Shown one piece after another: positions 17,693-26,365 of a DNA stretch of 64,000 nucleotides. The position numbers were made by a program, and so were the translations under genes. The notes under the pieces were generated by a model. The model was given only the letters and a program-made list of their open reading frames with translations. It did no database searches and was not told where the DNA came from. Where the stretch lies: NCBI GenBank assembly GCA_942490705.1, contig CALNXY010000005.1:1-64000 (forward strand), read 5' to 3'. This DNA is from JAGRCP01 sp942490705. Lineage in GTDB: Bacteria; Chloroflexota; Anaerolineae; Caldilineales; Caldilineaceae. Position 1 is the first letter of the stretch, and the number at the start of each line of letters is the position of its first letter.

Positions 17693-19039
17693 ATGAACCC
17701 GAAAACATTTACTTGGCATCCTTTAAAATCTTTACATCCCAGGGGCGAAACTTGGCGTATTGTCTGGTGTTGGGTTGGTTTATTGGGCGCGGCTCTCATT
17801 TTATTTGGGTTCAACCTTGATAGTTCTCCCTTACTAGAATCAGAGCGGGTTATGGCTCAATTAGCTCAGGAAATGTCTGAAAATCGTTTTCTGTCAGGAG
17901 ATTGGCTGTTTCCTACCTTAGATGAGACCCCCTATCATCAACACCCTGTTTTGGGACTTCTTTCCTTGACCATTGCTGGTTATGGGGGGGAGTTTACTCC
18001 TGGAAGTCTTCGTTTGGTAGGAGCCCTGTTTGCGGCTGTTTCTGTGCCTTTATTATATGCAGTGGCACGGGAAATTTTTGTGCTTTGGCGACCGGCATTT
18101 TTTACTGCCTTAATTTATTTGACCCTGTTTCCGGTAGTACGTTGGGGACGTTTGGCTACTTTAGATGGAATTGTCCTTTTTTGGTCAATACTTACGGTTT
18201 TGTGTGTATTGCGATCGCGTCGTGATTTTCGTTGGTCTTTGGGGGTAGGTTTAAGCTTAAGCGGTTTATTTTTAACTCAAGGTTTGATTGCTGTTTTATT
18301 TACAGTCCTATTAATTACTTTTGTCGCTTGGGATACCCCCAGACTATTAAGTTCTATCTATTTTTGGGTTGGTATTTTTCTAGGTATTTTACCCGCTTTA
18401 ACCTGGTATTGGATGCAATGGCTAATGTACGGAAATACTTTTTTGAATAGCCTATTTTTTCATTCACTCCAAACAGGTTGGGGCAATTTTTTCTCCTCCT
18501 TGAGTTACTATCCTGTCGCTGTCATTAAATATTCTTGGCCTTGGTTAATTTTTGGTATTTATGGAGGGAAACTAGCCTGGAAGTCAGTTAACTGGGGATG
18601 GGGGAAATTAATTTTAGTTTGGGGCGGTGTTTATGGAGGAATAATTTGTCTCCTTCCTCTTGATTCTATGAGTTATCTTTTGCCGTTTTATCCTTGCTTA
18701 GCTTTGGCAGGTGGCATCATGTTAAGTGAAGTTAATAATTTACCTGGGGATCTTCCCTACCCTCAATCTTGGTCTTGGACTTTGCTGAGTTTATCAGGGT
18801 TAATAAGCTTAATTAGTCTTTGTATTATGCTTAATTTTCCTTGGTATTTTCCCTTACCCTCTCATCGTTTTTTATTAGTGTTAACCTTAATAGCCCTAGC
18901 ATTTACTTGGTCGGTGACAGCAGCTTTAATCAGGAGACGAAATTCGCAATTTATCGCGGTTTTATTTTGGGGAATGTATGTTAGTTTAACTTTAGTAATT
19001 AGTTCACCTTATTGGGTGGGAAACAATATCTATTTTTGA
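17693..19039 (+). CDS. GT39/ArnT-like membrane glycosyltransferase
   Basis: The 448-residue protein has about 10-11 membrane helices and the pattern of the PMT/ArnT family. The first periplasmic loop holds LLESERVMAQLAQEM and PTLDETPYHQHPVLGLLSL, with the acidic residues expected at the active site, followed by RLVGALFAAVSVPLLY and FTALIYLTLFPVVRWGRLAT. These enzymes move a sugar from a polyprenyl phosphate donor to lipid or protein outside the membrane. It is somewhat shorter than ArnT (about 550) at the C-terminus. The substrate is unknown. Confidence 0.8.
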   Translation: MNPKTFTWHPLKSLHPRGETWRIVWCWVGLLGAALILFGFNLDSSPLLESERVMAQLAQEMSENRFLSGDWLFPTLDETPYHQHPVLGLLSLTIAGYGGEFTPGSLRLVGALFAAVSVPLLYAVAREIFVLWRPAFFTALIYLTLFPVVRWGRLATLDGIVLFWSILTVLCVLRSRRDFRWSLGVGLSLSGLFLTQGLIAVLFTVLLITFVAWDTPRLLSSIYFWVGIFLGILPALTWYWMQWLMYGNTFLNSLFFHSLQTGWGNFFSSLSYYPVAVIKYSWPWLIFGIYGGKLAWKSVNWGWGKLILVWGGVYGGIICLLPLDSMSYLLPFYPCLALAGGIMLSEVNNLPGDLPYPQSWSWTLLSLSGLISLISLCIMLNFPWYFPLPSHRFLLVLTLIALAFTWSVTAALIRRRNSQFIAVLFWGMYVSLTLVISSPYWVGNNIYF

Positions 19040-19048
19040 GAAAATAAA

Positions 19049-19078
19049 AAATCCCAGGGACTGAAACCATTGGGATTT
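19049..19078. terminator. Bidirectional hairpin terminator
   Basis: AAATCCCA (19049-19056) pairs with TGGGATTT (19071-19078), with A- and T-rich flanks, between the convergent glycosyltransferase gene and the 72-residue gene. Confidence 0.65.
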
Positions 19079-19102
19079 CTGTTTAATATTATGAGAAAAG
19101 AC

Positions 19103-19321
19103 CTATTGAATTTCTTCAACAGAACGCTGTAAGATTTTCTCATCAACAGCCTCTTCCTCTTGCCGTTGTTGGGCTAATAATTCTCTCGCTTTTTCATCAA
19201 TCTCTTGTTCTTGATGGGCTTGTTCTACTTCAACCGCCCGACTAACCATTTTTTGATGGCGTTGTTCATCGGTTAAATGTTCTTGGGCCATCAATTCCCG
19301 TGCTTTTTCTTCGGTATTCAT
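19103..19321 (-). CDS. Small charged helical protein, 72 residues
   Basis: From ATG at 19321 the product reads MNTEEKARELMAQEHLTDEQ, and a similar block DEKARELLAQQRQEEEAVDE follows later, so the protein contains two related Glu/Ala/Arg helices, probably coiled coil. The ATG is preceded by GGAG at nine bases. An upstream ATG at 19336 would add five residues. No known domain is recognised. Confidence 0.6.
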   Translation of the reverse strand: MNTEEKARELMAQEHLTDEQRHQKMVSRAVEVEQAHQEQEIDEKARELLAQQRQEEEAVDEKILQRSVEEIQ

Positions 19322-19525
19322 CACTGATTGCTCCATTGCTCGGACTATATATATTCTATCATTGGGGATCACAAAGCCATGACTTTGCGTTACATTATCA
19401 TTGAAGAGAAAACAACCCGTTATCTTTCGCTTCCTAATACAAAAAATTAGCCATAACGACTCAAAAGAGGCATAATAGAACGGGTGAATGAGGAGGAATC
19501 GGGACTTTATTAAGTCTCTAGCACT

Positions 19526-21445
19526 ATGGAACACTCGACTAATCAAGGGACTGCTGCTAATCATAGGGCTGTGTTACAAAGAATTGCCCTACGAACCGGC
19601 CAAATGCCATGGCAACTATGGGCGATCGCCTTAATTTTGGTGTCTGGAACTGTAGGCTTTACCGCTACATCCATGTTGTTAAAATTGCCTAAGTCACCTC
19701 AATGTGTTCGCATTTTCTGGCCTATCGCCTCAGCGTCAATGCGAATTTATTGCGCCCAAAGGGAAGCAGAACAGGGCAATGTAGACGGTTTTCTGCGAGG
19801 AATCAATTTGGTCGAAGCATTACCCGATGATCACCCTCTAAGACATGAAATTAACCGCAATGTGGAAGAATGGGCTGTGGCTATTCTGGATATTGCTGAA
19901 AAGGAGTTTCAACAAGGTAAGTTAGAAGATTCTATTAATACAGCCCGCCGTATTCCTGATTATGTTCAAGTTTATCAGGTGGTAGAAGAACGGATCGAAA
20001 AGTGGCGCAGTATTTGGGGAGAAGGGGAAGAAATTTTTGCTAAGGTTGAAGAAGAATTACGTCAATCTAACTGGAATCTGGCTTTTAGAGAAGCGGTAAA
20101 ACTTCTGGATGTGTCTAATAAATACTGGGCGACCACAAGATATGATGACACAGTTAATAAGATACAATTAGCCCAGGAAGAAAGCAGTAAACTGGATAAT
20201 GCTTATCGTATCTTGCGTCGTGGGGGACTAGATAACTGGTTAGAGGCCATCGCTGATGCTGAAAAAATTGACCCTGAAAGTTATGCCTATCAAGAAGCTC
20301 AAAATTTAATCGAAGATGCCAAAGATAAAATTACCGATTATGTTGAGGGGTTAATTGATGATCGTCGTTGGTCAACTTTATCTGATGTGGTGAACCAACT
20401 CCCTGATAGTCTCGCTTTGGCTGATGAGATCGAGGACTGGAAAACCATTGCTAGTGCTGGTTTAGATGCTCAAACAGGGACTGTGGAAAATCTAGAAATA
20501 GCCATCCTTGCTCTTGAAGAAATTAAAGAAGATCGTCCTCTTTATCAAGAAGCGCAGGATTTTATCAGTCGTTGGAAATTAGAAATTGAAGATGTTGTCC
20601 ATCTCCAAGAAGCTCGAAATTTAGCGGCTGGGGGCAGTATCGATGATTTGAATGCGGCCATCGCTTCAGCCGAATTAATTCCTTCTAGTAACCCCCGTTA
20701 TCAAGAAGCAAGACAAGAAATTAGTCAATGGACGAAAACTATTGAATTAGAACAAGATCAACCCCTTCTCGATAAAGCTCGCAGTTTGGCTTTAGGAGGC
20801 AGTATTTCTGACTTACGACAGGCGATCGCGCAAGCACAATTTATCGGTTCGGGCCGCGCTCTTTCTAATGAAGCACAACGAGAGATTAAACAGTGGCGTA
20901 CTACTATTCAACGCAGAGAAGATCAACCTATTCTCAATCAGGCCATCGCTTTAGGGAGTGCTAAAGACTATGAGGCAGCTATCCGTGCTGCTCAACAAAT
21001 TAGCTCAGGACGGGTACTTTATCAAGAGGCACAAAATAATATTAGTCAATGGCAAAGGGAAATTCGCGCCCAACGAAACTTACAAGAAGCTTATTTGATC
21101 GCCCAAGCTCAAACCCCTCAAGCTTTGGTTTCTGCTATTTCTGTGGTGCGGAAAATTCCTTCTTCAACGGATGTCAGTTCCCAAGGAAAACAAGCTCTTA
21201 ATCGTTGGAGTTTTCAATTATTATCGATGGCACAAAAAATGGCTAATCGTTCTTTGTTACCTGAAGCGGTGAAATTAGCTAAAATGATTCCCACTGATAG
21301 TGCGGCTTATAGTTCGGCCCAAACACAAATTACGGTTTGGAATAAGCTTTTACAACCCCCACAACCTGAAATTCCCCCTTCTTTGGCTCCTCAAAATGAA
21401 TTTATTCCTATTATGGACTCTGATACTTCTGATGTTGAACCCTAA
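19526..21445 (+). CDS. Membrane-anchored helical-repeat protein, 639 residues
   Basis: A single membrane helix (LWAIALILVSGTVGFTATSM, about residues 31-50) is followed by some 570 residues made of repeated units of about 60-70 residues. Each has an ARxLAxGGS(I)xDLxxAIAxA pattern followed by xYQEAQxxISxW. Examples lie near residues 365, 430 and 480. The repeats predict a TPR-like helical scaffold outside the cytosol or on the membrane face. Cyanobacterial relatives are often annotated as chromosome-segregation-ATPase-like, but no ATPase motif is present. Function unknown; a protein-protein scaffold is the safest reading. Confidence 0.7.
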   Translation: MEHSTNQGTAANHRAVLQRIALRTGQMPWQLWAIALILVSGTVGFTATSMLLKLPKSPQCVRIFWPIASASMRIYCAQREAEQGNVDGFLRGINLVEALPDDHPLRHEINRNVEEWAVAILDIAEKEFQQGKLEDSINTARRIPDYVQVYQVVEERIEKWRSIWGEGEEIFAKVEEELRQSNWNLAFREAVKLLDVSNKYWATTRYDDTVNKIQLAQEESSKLDNAYRILRRGGLDNWLEAIADAEKIDPESYAYQEAQNLIEDAKDKITDYVEGLIDDRRWSTLSDVVNQLPDSLALADEIEDWKTIASAGLDAQTGTVENLEIAILALEEIKEDRPLYQEAQDFISRWKLEIEDVVHLQEARNLAAGGSIDDLNAAIASAELIPSSNPRYQEARQEISQWTKTIELEQDQPLLDKARSLALGGSISDLRQAIAQAQFIGSGRALSNEAQREIKQWRTTIQRREDQPILNQAIALGSAKDYEAAIRAAQQISSGRVLYQEAQNNISQWQREIRAQRNLQEAYLIAQAQTPQALVSAISVVRKIPSSTDVSSQGKQALNRWSFQLLSMAQKMANRSLLPEAVKLAKMIPTDSAAYSSAQTQITVWNKLLQPPQPEIPPSLAPQNEFIPIMDSDTSDVEP

Positions 21446-21473
21446 GTTGAAATCTGGGTAAATAAAGCTAACA

Positions 21474-21764
21474 TTAACTTGACAAAAATTCAATTCTTGG
21501 TAATAAAGGATCTTTAACTAAGCCAATTCCTTGAAAACTCCATCGTTGTAAAATACCTTTTAATTGGGTTCCTGAAGTAGATTCTACTATGAAGCGATCG
21601 CTGACATCTGAACCATGAGTATTGAGATAACTTAGGGCTTCAAAATGCTCCTGAAACACCAACAAATAGCTGACAGGAGCATCATCTTCTCCTTTGTTAA
21701 TGTGGGCAACTAAATATTTTCCATCGACTTTAGAACGAACGATATAATAAGTTTCTGAAAGCAT
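21474..21764 (-). CDS. Conserved hypothetical protein, 96 residues
   Basis: The protein begins MLSETYYIVRSKVDGKYLVA and continues APVSYLLVFQEHFEALSYLN and SDVSDRFIVEST. It looks like a small mixed alpha/beta protein without signal or membrane helix. It starts seven bases after the stop of the permease gene on the same strand, so the two are probably co-transcribed. No family recognised. Confidence 0.6.
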   Translation of the reverse strand: MLSETYYIVRSKVDGKYLVAHINKGEDDAPVSYLLVFQEHFEALSYLNTHGSDVSDRFIVESTSGTQLKGILQRWSFQGIGLVKDPLLPRIEFLSS

Positions 21765-21770
21765 ATTTTT

Positions 21771-22820
21771 CTATTTTAGGTTTTCTAATTTAATGCGGGG
21801 ATCAACAACTTTTAATAATAAATCAGCTAATAAATTACCCACAATTAACATAGTAGCACCCATAGTTAAACTGCCCATAACTAAGTAGAGATCCTGTGCG
21901 GTAACTGCTTGTAAAATCAAGCGTCCTAACCCTGGCCAATTAAAGAAAAATTCAGCAATAAATGCTCCTCCTAATAGGCTAGCAAATTCAAATCCTAATA
22001 ATGTAATTAAGGGGTTAATTGCATTGCGTAAGGCATGAATATAGATAACTTTATCTTCTGGTAGTCCTTTTGCTCTTGCTGTTTGAATATAATCTTGTCG
22101 CATTACATCTAACATTTGTCCTCGCATTAATCGCATTAAACCAGCAAAACTGGTAACACTTAAAGCAATAGTAGGTAGGATCATGTGCCACCCTATATCA
22201 AGTATTTTACCAATAGGTGATAATTCTGCATAGTTTAAACTGGTCATGTTTCCTACAGGTAATAAAGGAGACAGATATTGAGCAATAATTAATAAGACTA
22301 AAGCAGTAATAAAACTAGGAAACCCTTGTCCTAAGTAACTAATTACCCTTAAAATTTTATCTGTCCAACTACTCTGTTTAACTGCACTTAAAATTCCCAG
22401 GGGTATGGCGATTAACCAGGTGATAATAATGGAAGAAATGGCTAATAATAAGGTTGCGGGTATTCTTTCTGCTAATAAAGAGGAGACGGAACGATTATAA
22501 ACAAAACTTTCTCCAAAATTTAAGCGAGTCACAACTTGTACTAACCATCGCCAATATTGAATATACCAAGGTTGATCTAGTCCAAAACGAATGGTTAATT
22601 GTTCAATGGTTTCTTTAGCAATTTTTGGATTTTGTTTTAAGGTATCTAAATAGTCTCCTGGAGCAATTTGTATAATAATAAAGCTGAGAATTGATGCTAG
22701 TAATATAGTTAAAAGTCCTTGCAAAACTCGTTTAATTACATAGAAAATTGTTTCACTATCTAAGAAGTTTTGCAGTTTATTTAGGGATTTATTAAATTCA
22801 GAAGCAGAAGTTTGAGTCAT
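21771..22820 (-). CDS. DppB/OppB-type ABC transporter permease
   Basis: The 349-residue protein has six membrane helices and matches DppB-type permeases of peptide/nickel ABC importers. Landmarks are FIIIQIAPGDYLDTLKQNPK near the N-terminus, RFGLDQPWYIQYWRWL, the EAA-loop region QTARAKGLPEDKVIYIHALR and the end FYNWP-like FFFNWPGLGRLILQAV. The N-terminal 30 residues extend the usual start. No ATPase, second permease or binding protein lies next to it, so the other parts must be elsewhere. A downstream 96-residue gene follows closely. Confidence 0.9.
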   Translation of the reverse strand: MTQTSASEFNKSLNKLQNFLDSETIFYVIKRVLQGLLTILLASILSFIIIQIAPGDYLDTLKQNPKIAKETIEQLTIRFGLDQPWYIQYWRWLVQVVTRLNFGESFVYNRSVSSLLAERIPATLLLAISSIIITWLIAIPLGILSAVKQSSWTDKILRVISYLGQGFPSFITALVLLIIAQYLSPLLPVGNMTSLNYAELSPIGKILDIGWHMILPTIALSVTSFAGLMRLMRGQMLDVMRQDYIQTARAKGLPEDKVIYIHALRNAINPLITLLGFEFASLLGGAFIAEFFFNWPGLGRLILQAVTAQDLYLVMGSLTMGATMLIVGNLLADLLLKVVDPRIKLENLK

Positions 22821-22878
22821 CTTTTTTGTTCACTATAATTATCGATTCTTTTTTGACAATTTATTAATTTATTCATCT

Positions 22879-23400
22879 TTAATACTCTACCAAAGTAATA
22901 ATAGGAATATCCGGCAGTTTTTGACGACCTTCTAAGGCTTTTAACTCGATAATAAAGGCAAAACCTAACACATCACAACCAATTTTTTCTAATAACTCGG
23001 CTGTTGCTTTAGCTGTTCCTCCCGTTGCTATCAAATCATCTACAATTAAAACACTGTGATGATTTTCTAGGGCATCTTGATGTATTTCTAAACTATCTGT
23101 GCCATACTCTAATTCATATTCTACTTTATGCACAGCAGCCGGAAGTTTACCTGGTTTTCTTACAGGAATAAACCCGGCATTTAATTGATAGGCTAAAGGA
23201 ACACCAAAAAGAAAGCCACGGGACTCCATACCGACGATATAATCAGGAGATAAATTAGCTGCTTGGCATTTTTGGGTTAAAGTATCAATGGTATATCGTA
23301 ACCCTTCAGCATCACTCAGTAAGGTGGTAATATCTCGAAAAATAATACCAGGTTTGGGAAAGTCAGGAAGATCACGAATTAGTCCTTTAATATCCACCAA
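22879..23400 (-). CDS. apt: Adenine phosphoribosyltransferase
   Basis: This 173-residue enzyme joins adenine to PRPP to give AMP in purine salvage. The PRPP-binding motif VLIVDDLIATGGTAKAT (about residues 118-134) and the N-terminal IRDLPDFPKPGIIFRDITTL are diagnostic, as is GMESRGFLFGVPLAYQLNAG. Length is normal for bacterial Apt. The start ATG at 23400 follows a GAGGT sequence. Confidence 0.95.
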   Translation of the reverse strand: MVDIKGLIRDLPDFPKPGIIFRDITTLLSDAEGLRYTIDTLTQKCQAANLSPDYIVGMESRGFLFGVPLAYQLNAGFIPVRKPGKLPAAVHKVEYELEYGTDSLEIHQDALENHHSVLIVDDLIATGGTAKATAELLEKIGCDVLGFAFIIELKALEGRQKLPDIPIITLVEY

Positions 23401-23515
23401 TTTTACCTCAGAATATTTCTCTATTGATTATATATTAGTTTTCAGTTACGGGAAAGACTGATTTATAGCTTAAAATTGAAGTAGGAGTATACTAGAATAT
23501 ACTCCCACTCTAATT

Positions 23516-24052
23516 TTAAGCTAATACTTTTTTAGGAAAATGCTTCTTAAGTTTAGCAAGTTTAGGGGGAATACTAAAGAGACAATAAGGTTGTGCAGGA
23601 TTATTTTTGAAATAGTTTTGATGATATTTTTCTGCGGGATAATAATCTGTCAGTTCTTTTAATTCTGTGACAATTTTCCCGTTAAATACCTCCTCACTAT
23701 TGAGTTTATTAATTACCATGTTTGCTGTGTCTAGTTGTTGTTGTGATTCCCAAAGAATAATTGAACGATATTGTGTACCAACATCATTTCCTTGTCGGTT
23801 TAATGTGGTAGGATCATGACTGGCAATGAAAAAGATTTCTAATATCTCAGGGAGGGAAATTTTGTCAGGATCAAAGGTTATTTTTACTACCTCTGCGTGT
23901 CCTGTTTTTCCACCGCAAACTTGTTCATAAGTTGGGTTTTTAGTCTCCCCCCCTGCATAACCAGATTCAACGCTTTCCACCCCTTCAACGTTTTGATAAA
24001 CTGATTCTACACACCAAAAACAGCCACCACCTAATACAATTGTTTCTGACAT
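23516..24052 (-). CDS. msrA: Peptide methionine (S)-S-oxide reductase
   Basis: MsrA reduces methionine-S-sulfoxide in proteins. The active motif GCFWC lies at residues 10-14 when the start is the ATG at 24052 (MSETIVLGGGCFWCVESVY). An upstream ATG at 24085 would add 11 non-conserved residues. The GGAGAC sequence about 10 bases upstream of 24052 supports the shorter form. Also visible are GYAGGETKNPTYEQVCGG and DPTTLNRQGNDVGTQYRS. The enzyme ends near KKVLA, 178 residues. Confidence 0.95.
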   Translation of the reverse strand: MSETIVLGGGCFWCVESVYQNVEGVESVESGYAGGETKNPTYEQVCGGKTGHAEVVKITFDPDKISLPEILEIFFIASHDPTTLNRQGNDVGTQYRSIILWESQQQLDTANMVINKLNSEEVFNGKIVTELKELTDYYPAEKYHQNYFKNNPAQPYCLFSIPPKLAKLKKHFPKKVLA

Positions 24053-24144
24053 TTTTTTGTCTCCATTATTAGTAATCATTGCCACAATTGTTAATATAAC
24101 ATTTTCTAATCAAATTGGGTATAAAAACAGAATATTTTATATGA

Positions 24145-24939
24145 TTACTGACTTGGTAACTGCCATCCTAAACGAGTAGGTTGTTCATAAATTTTTTTCA
24201 AAGTGTTAATATCTCTAGAAGAAATAGGAATAGATGGGTTAACTTGTGAGAAATAAAGTGTATCATTTTCTTGTAAACTATGACCCCAAATACCTAAACC
24301 ATGGCCTAATTCATGACGCGCTGCGGATAATGTTGAAAGTTCTCCTAAACGGGGACTAATTTGTATAATCATTTTATGAAATAATGTGTTATTTTTAATA
24401 TAAAATTCATAGCGAGTTTGAGCAGTTTTTGCTCTAGGAATTTGCAGTTTTCCTGTTTCTGGATCAACTTGAGTCTCTAGGGGTGGATCAGTTCTTTCTA
24501 TGATGATTTCTGCAAGTTCAGGTTGAGAAACTTCTCTTATGGGTAGATAAGTATTCCATTCAAAAATTGCCTTTTCAACAGCGTTTACCCATTGATTAAA
24601 ACGACGAGTTGTAGCAGCAGTATCATTGGAATTAGAGGGACGATCAAAATATACTTTTATGGGAAATTCTGACCAAAGTAAATATCCTCCTATACTGGGT
24701 TTAATTTGCTCAAAATAATCTCCTGAATAGGGTTTATCTTCCCATCGATCTAAAGAAGTAGGCAAAGGATGCTTTTGTGGAGGAGGTAATAATTTTTCTA
24801 AGTCATTTTGAACCGCAGAAGATGGGGTTATTATCAATGCAAAAATAATAGAAATAAGAACTAATTTTAGTAATATTTGTAAGTAAAATTTAGACTTTTT
24901 TGTTATAATATTTTTATACTTTTTTTTACTTTTAAACAT
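24145..24939 (-). CDS. Matrixin-like zinc metalloprotease
   Basis: This 264-residue protein has an N-terminal membrane anchor or signal (about residues 20-42, LQILLKLVLISIIFALIITP). The catalytic domain carries the zinc site RHELGHGLGIWGHS, the HExxHxxGxxH pattern of M10A matrixins. Upstream are the typical IKVYFD and ARRFNQWVNAVEKAIFEWN-like segments. It likely works in the periplasm or outside. The substrate is unknown. The gene diverges from the Uma2 gene at 25001. Confidence 0.85.
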   Translation of the reverse strand: MFKSKKKYKNIITKKSKFYLQILLKLVLISIIFALIITPSSAVQNDLEKLLPPPQKHPLPTSLDRWEDKPYSGDYFEQIKPSIGGYLLWSEFPIKVYFDRPSNSNDTAATTRRFNQWVNAVEKAIFEWNTYLPIREVSQPELAEIIIERTDPPLETQVDPETGKLQIPRAKTAQTRYEFYIKNNTLFHKMIIQISPRLGELSTLSAARHELGHGLGIWGHSLQENDTLYFSQVNPSIPISSRDINTLKKIYEQPTRLGWQLPSQ

Positions 24940-25000
24940 TGTTTCAAAATACTTGTTATAATCAAAAATATAGTGATTTATCTAAAAAATTAAGCCAAAT

Positions 25001-25612
25001 ATGATACAAACTCAATCTAAATCATTAACATTTGAAGAATTTTTAAACTTGTATCCAGAAGATGGGGGAATTTATGAATTAATTAATGGGGAGATAGTAG
25101 CAATGAATCCATCAGGAAAACACGAAGAAATCATTGCGTTCATTGTAGCAGAACTTAACCTAGAAATTCGTCGTCAACAACTTCCCTACTTTTTACCTCG
25201 AAGCTGTACTATCAAACCTACAACTCCCAATACTGGTTATAAACCGGATATTGCCGTTATTAATCGTCCCATGATAGTTAATGAACCATTGTGGGCAAAA
25301 TCGTCTACAATTATCAAAGGAGAATCAATTGCCTTAGTCATGGAAGTTGTTAGTTCTAATTGGCGAAATGACTATGGACATAAATTGATTGATTATGAAG
25401 CATTAGGAATTACTGAATATTGGATTATTGACTATCTTGGGTTAGGAGGAAAACGTTATATTGGTTCCCCAAAACAACCAACCATAACGATTTATCAATT
25501 AATTGATGATGAGTATCAAGCACAACAGTTTAGAGAAAATGAGCAGGTTACTTCTGTTATATTCCCTCAACTCACATTAACTACTCAACAAATTTTTCAA
25601 GCAGTAAATTAA
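25001..25612 (+). CDS. Uma2 family protein
   Basis: This 203-residue Uma2/DUF820 member has LTFEEFLNLYPEDGGIYELI, NGEIVAMNPSGKHEEI, YKPDIAVINRP, ALVMEVVSSNW and TEYWIIDYLG. The Asp in KPDIAV and Glu in MEVVS mark the nuclease-fold core. It is one of three Uma2 genes in the window. It diverges from the matrixin gene with 61 bases between starts. Confidence 0.85.
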   Translation: MIQTQSKSLTFEEFLNLYPEDGGIYELINGEIVAMNPSGKHEEIIAFIVAELNLEIRRQQLPYFLPRSCTIKPTTPNTGYKPDIAVINRPMIVNEPLWAKSSTIIKGESIALVMEVVSSNWRNDYGHKLIDYEALGITEYWIIDYLGLGGKRYIGSPKQPTITIYQLIDDEYQAQQFRENEQVTSVIFPQLTLTTQQIFQAVN

Positions 25613-25630
25613 GACTAATAGGTTAAAGTG

Positions 25631-26065
25631 TTATTTTCGTCTTAGCTGATACCTGTCTAATCTTTTTTTTATCCAGTTGATACAATCATCAGTATTGGGA
25701 AATAACGTTGGTGCAGCAATATTCCTTAATTCATGGGAAGGGTAATGATCATAAAAACATCTTGTCCTTTGTTGATGAATAATAATTAATGTATTTTGAT
25801 AAGTATAACGTTGCTCAAAATAGTTATCTTCTTTTAAGTTGATACTATATTCTTTGAGATGTTGTTCAGCAATTTCTATGATACCACCCAATGTATTAGA
25901 ACATAGTCCTGTGGGATTTTTAGCTTTATGAAATTCATCATCATAACCTCGCGCTGATAGTAAAGCATAAGAATAAATAAATTCTCCACCAACTTTTGCA
26001 AAGAGAAAAGGAATGATTAAATATCCTTGATAACTGATTGATTTTTCGTACAAAAAACGATTCAT
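25631..26065 (-). CDS. Hypothetical protein, 144 residues
   Basis: The protein begins MNRFLYEKSISYQGYLIIPF and contains FIYSYALLSARGYDDEFHKA and TRCFYDHYPSHELRNIAAPT. It is a soluble mixed-fold protein with many aromatic residues and ends with a basic tail. It is tail to tail with the Uma2 gene. I do not recognise the family. Confidence 0.6.
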   Translation of the reverse strand: MNRFLYEKSISYQGYLIIPFLFAKVGGEFIYSYALLSARGYDDEFHKAKNPTGLCSNTLGGIIEIAEQHLKEYSINLKEDNYFEQRYTYQNTLIIIHQQRTRCFYDHYPSHELRNIAAPTLFPNTDDCINWIKKRLDRYQLRRK

Positions 26066-26365
26066 AATTAACCATCATTTATATTTTATTATCTAAAGCA
26101 AAACTCATTCAATCTTGAGTATATTTGCGATACATTTATAATAGGAATTATCTTAGATAATACCTACACACAAAGAACATTTGTAAAAGCAATTCATCAA
26201 TTGTTTCTACAAATAACACAACTTAAACAAGGGTTGTGTAGATGCTTTTATCAGTATGATACTTTCATCAGCATATCAAGAAATGTCCTTTTAGGAAAGC
26301 CCTTGACAAAATGACTTATCTAATGGGGATCAACAAACATAAAGATTATTACCTAAAAAATATCA
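26066..26365. other. Gene-free stretch
   Basis: About 300 AT-rich bases between two minus-strand genes. It contains short dyads such as ACTTAAACAAGGGTTGTGTA near 26220 and an AATTATCTTAGATAATACC dyad near 26146. No RNA gene or coding sequence was recognised. It probably holds the promoter of the 144-residue gene and the end of the phosphoesterase transcript. Confidence 0.4.

Noticed and set aside
19103..19564. 153-residue version of the small minus-strand gene
   Set aside because: The extra N-terminal residues overlap the promoter and start of the divergent 639-residue gene. ATG 19321 has a GGAG site.
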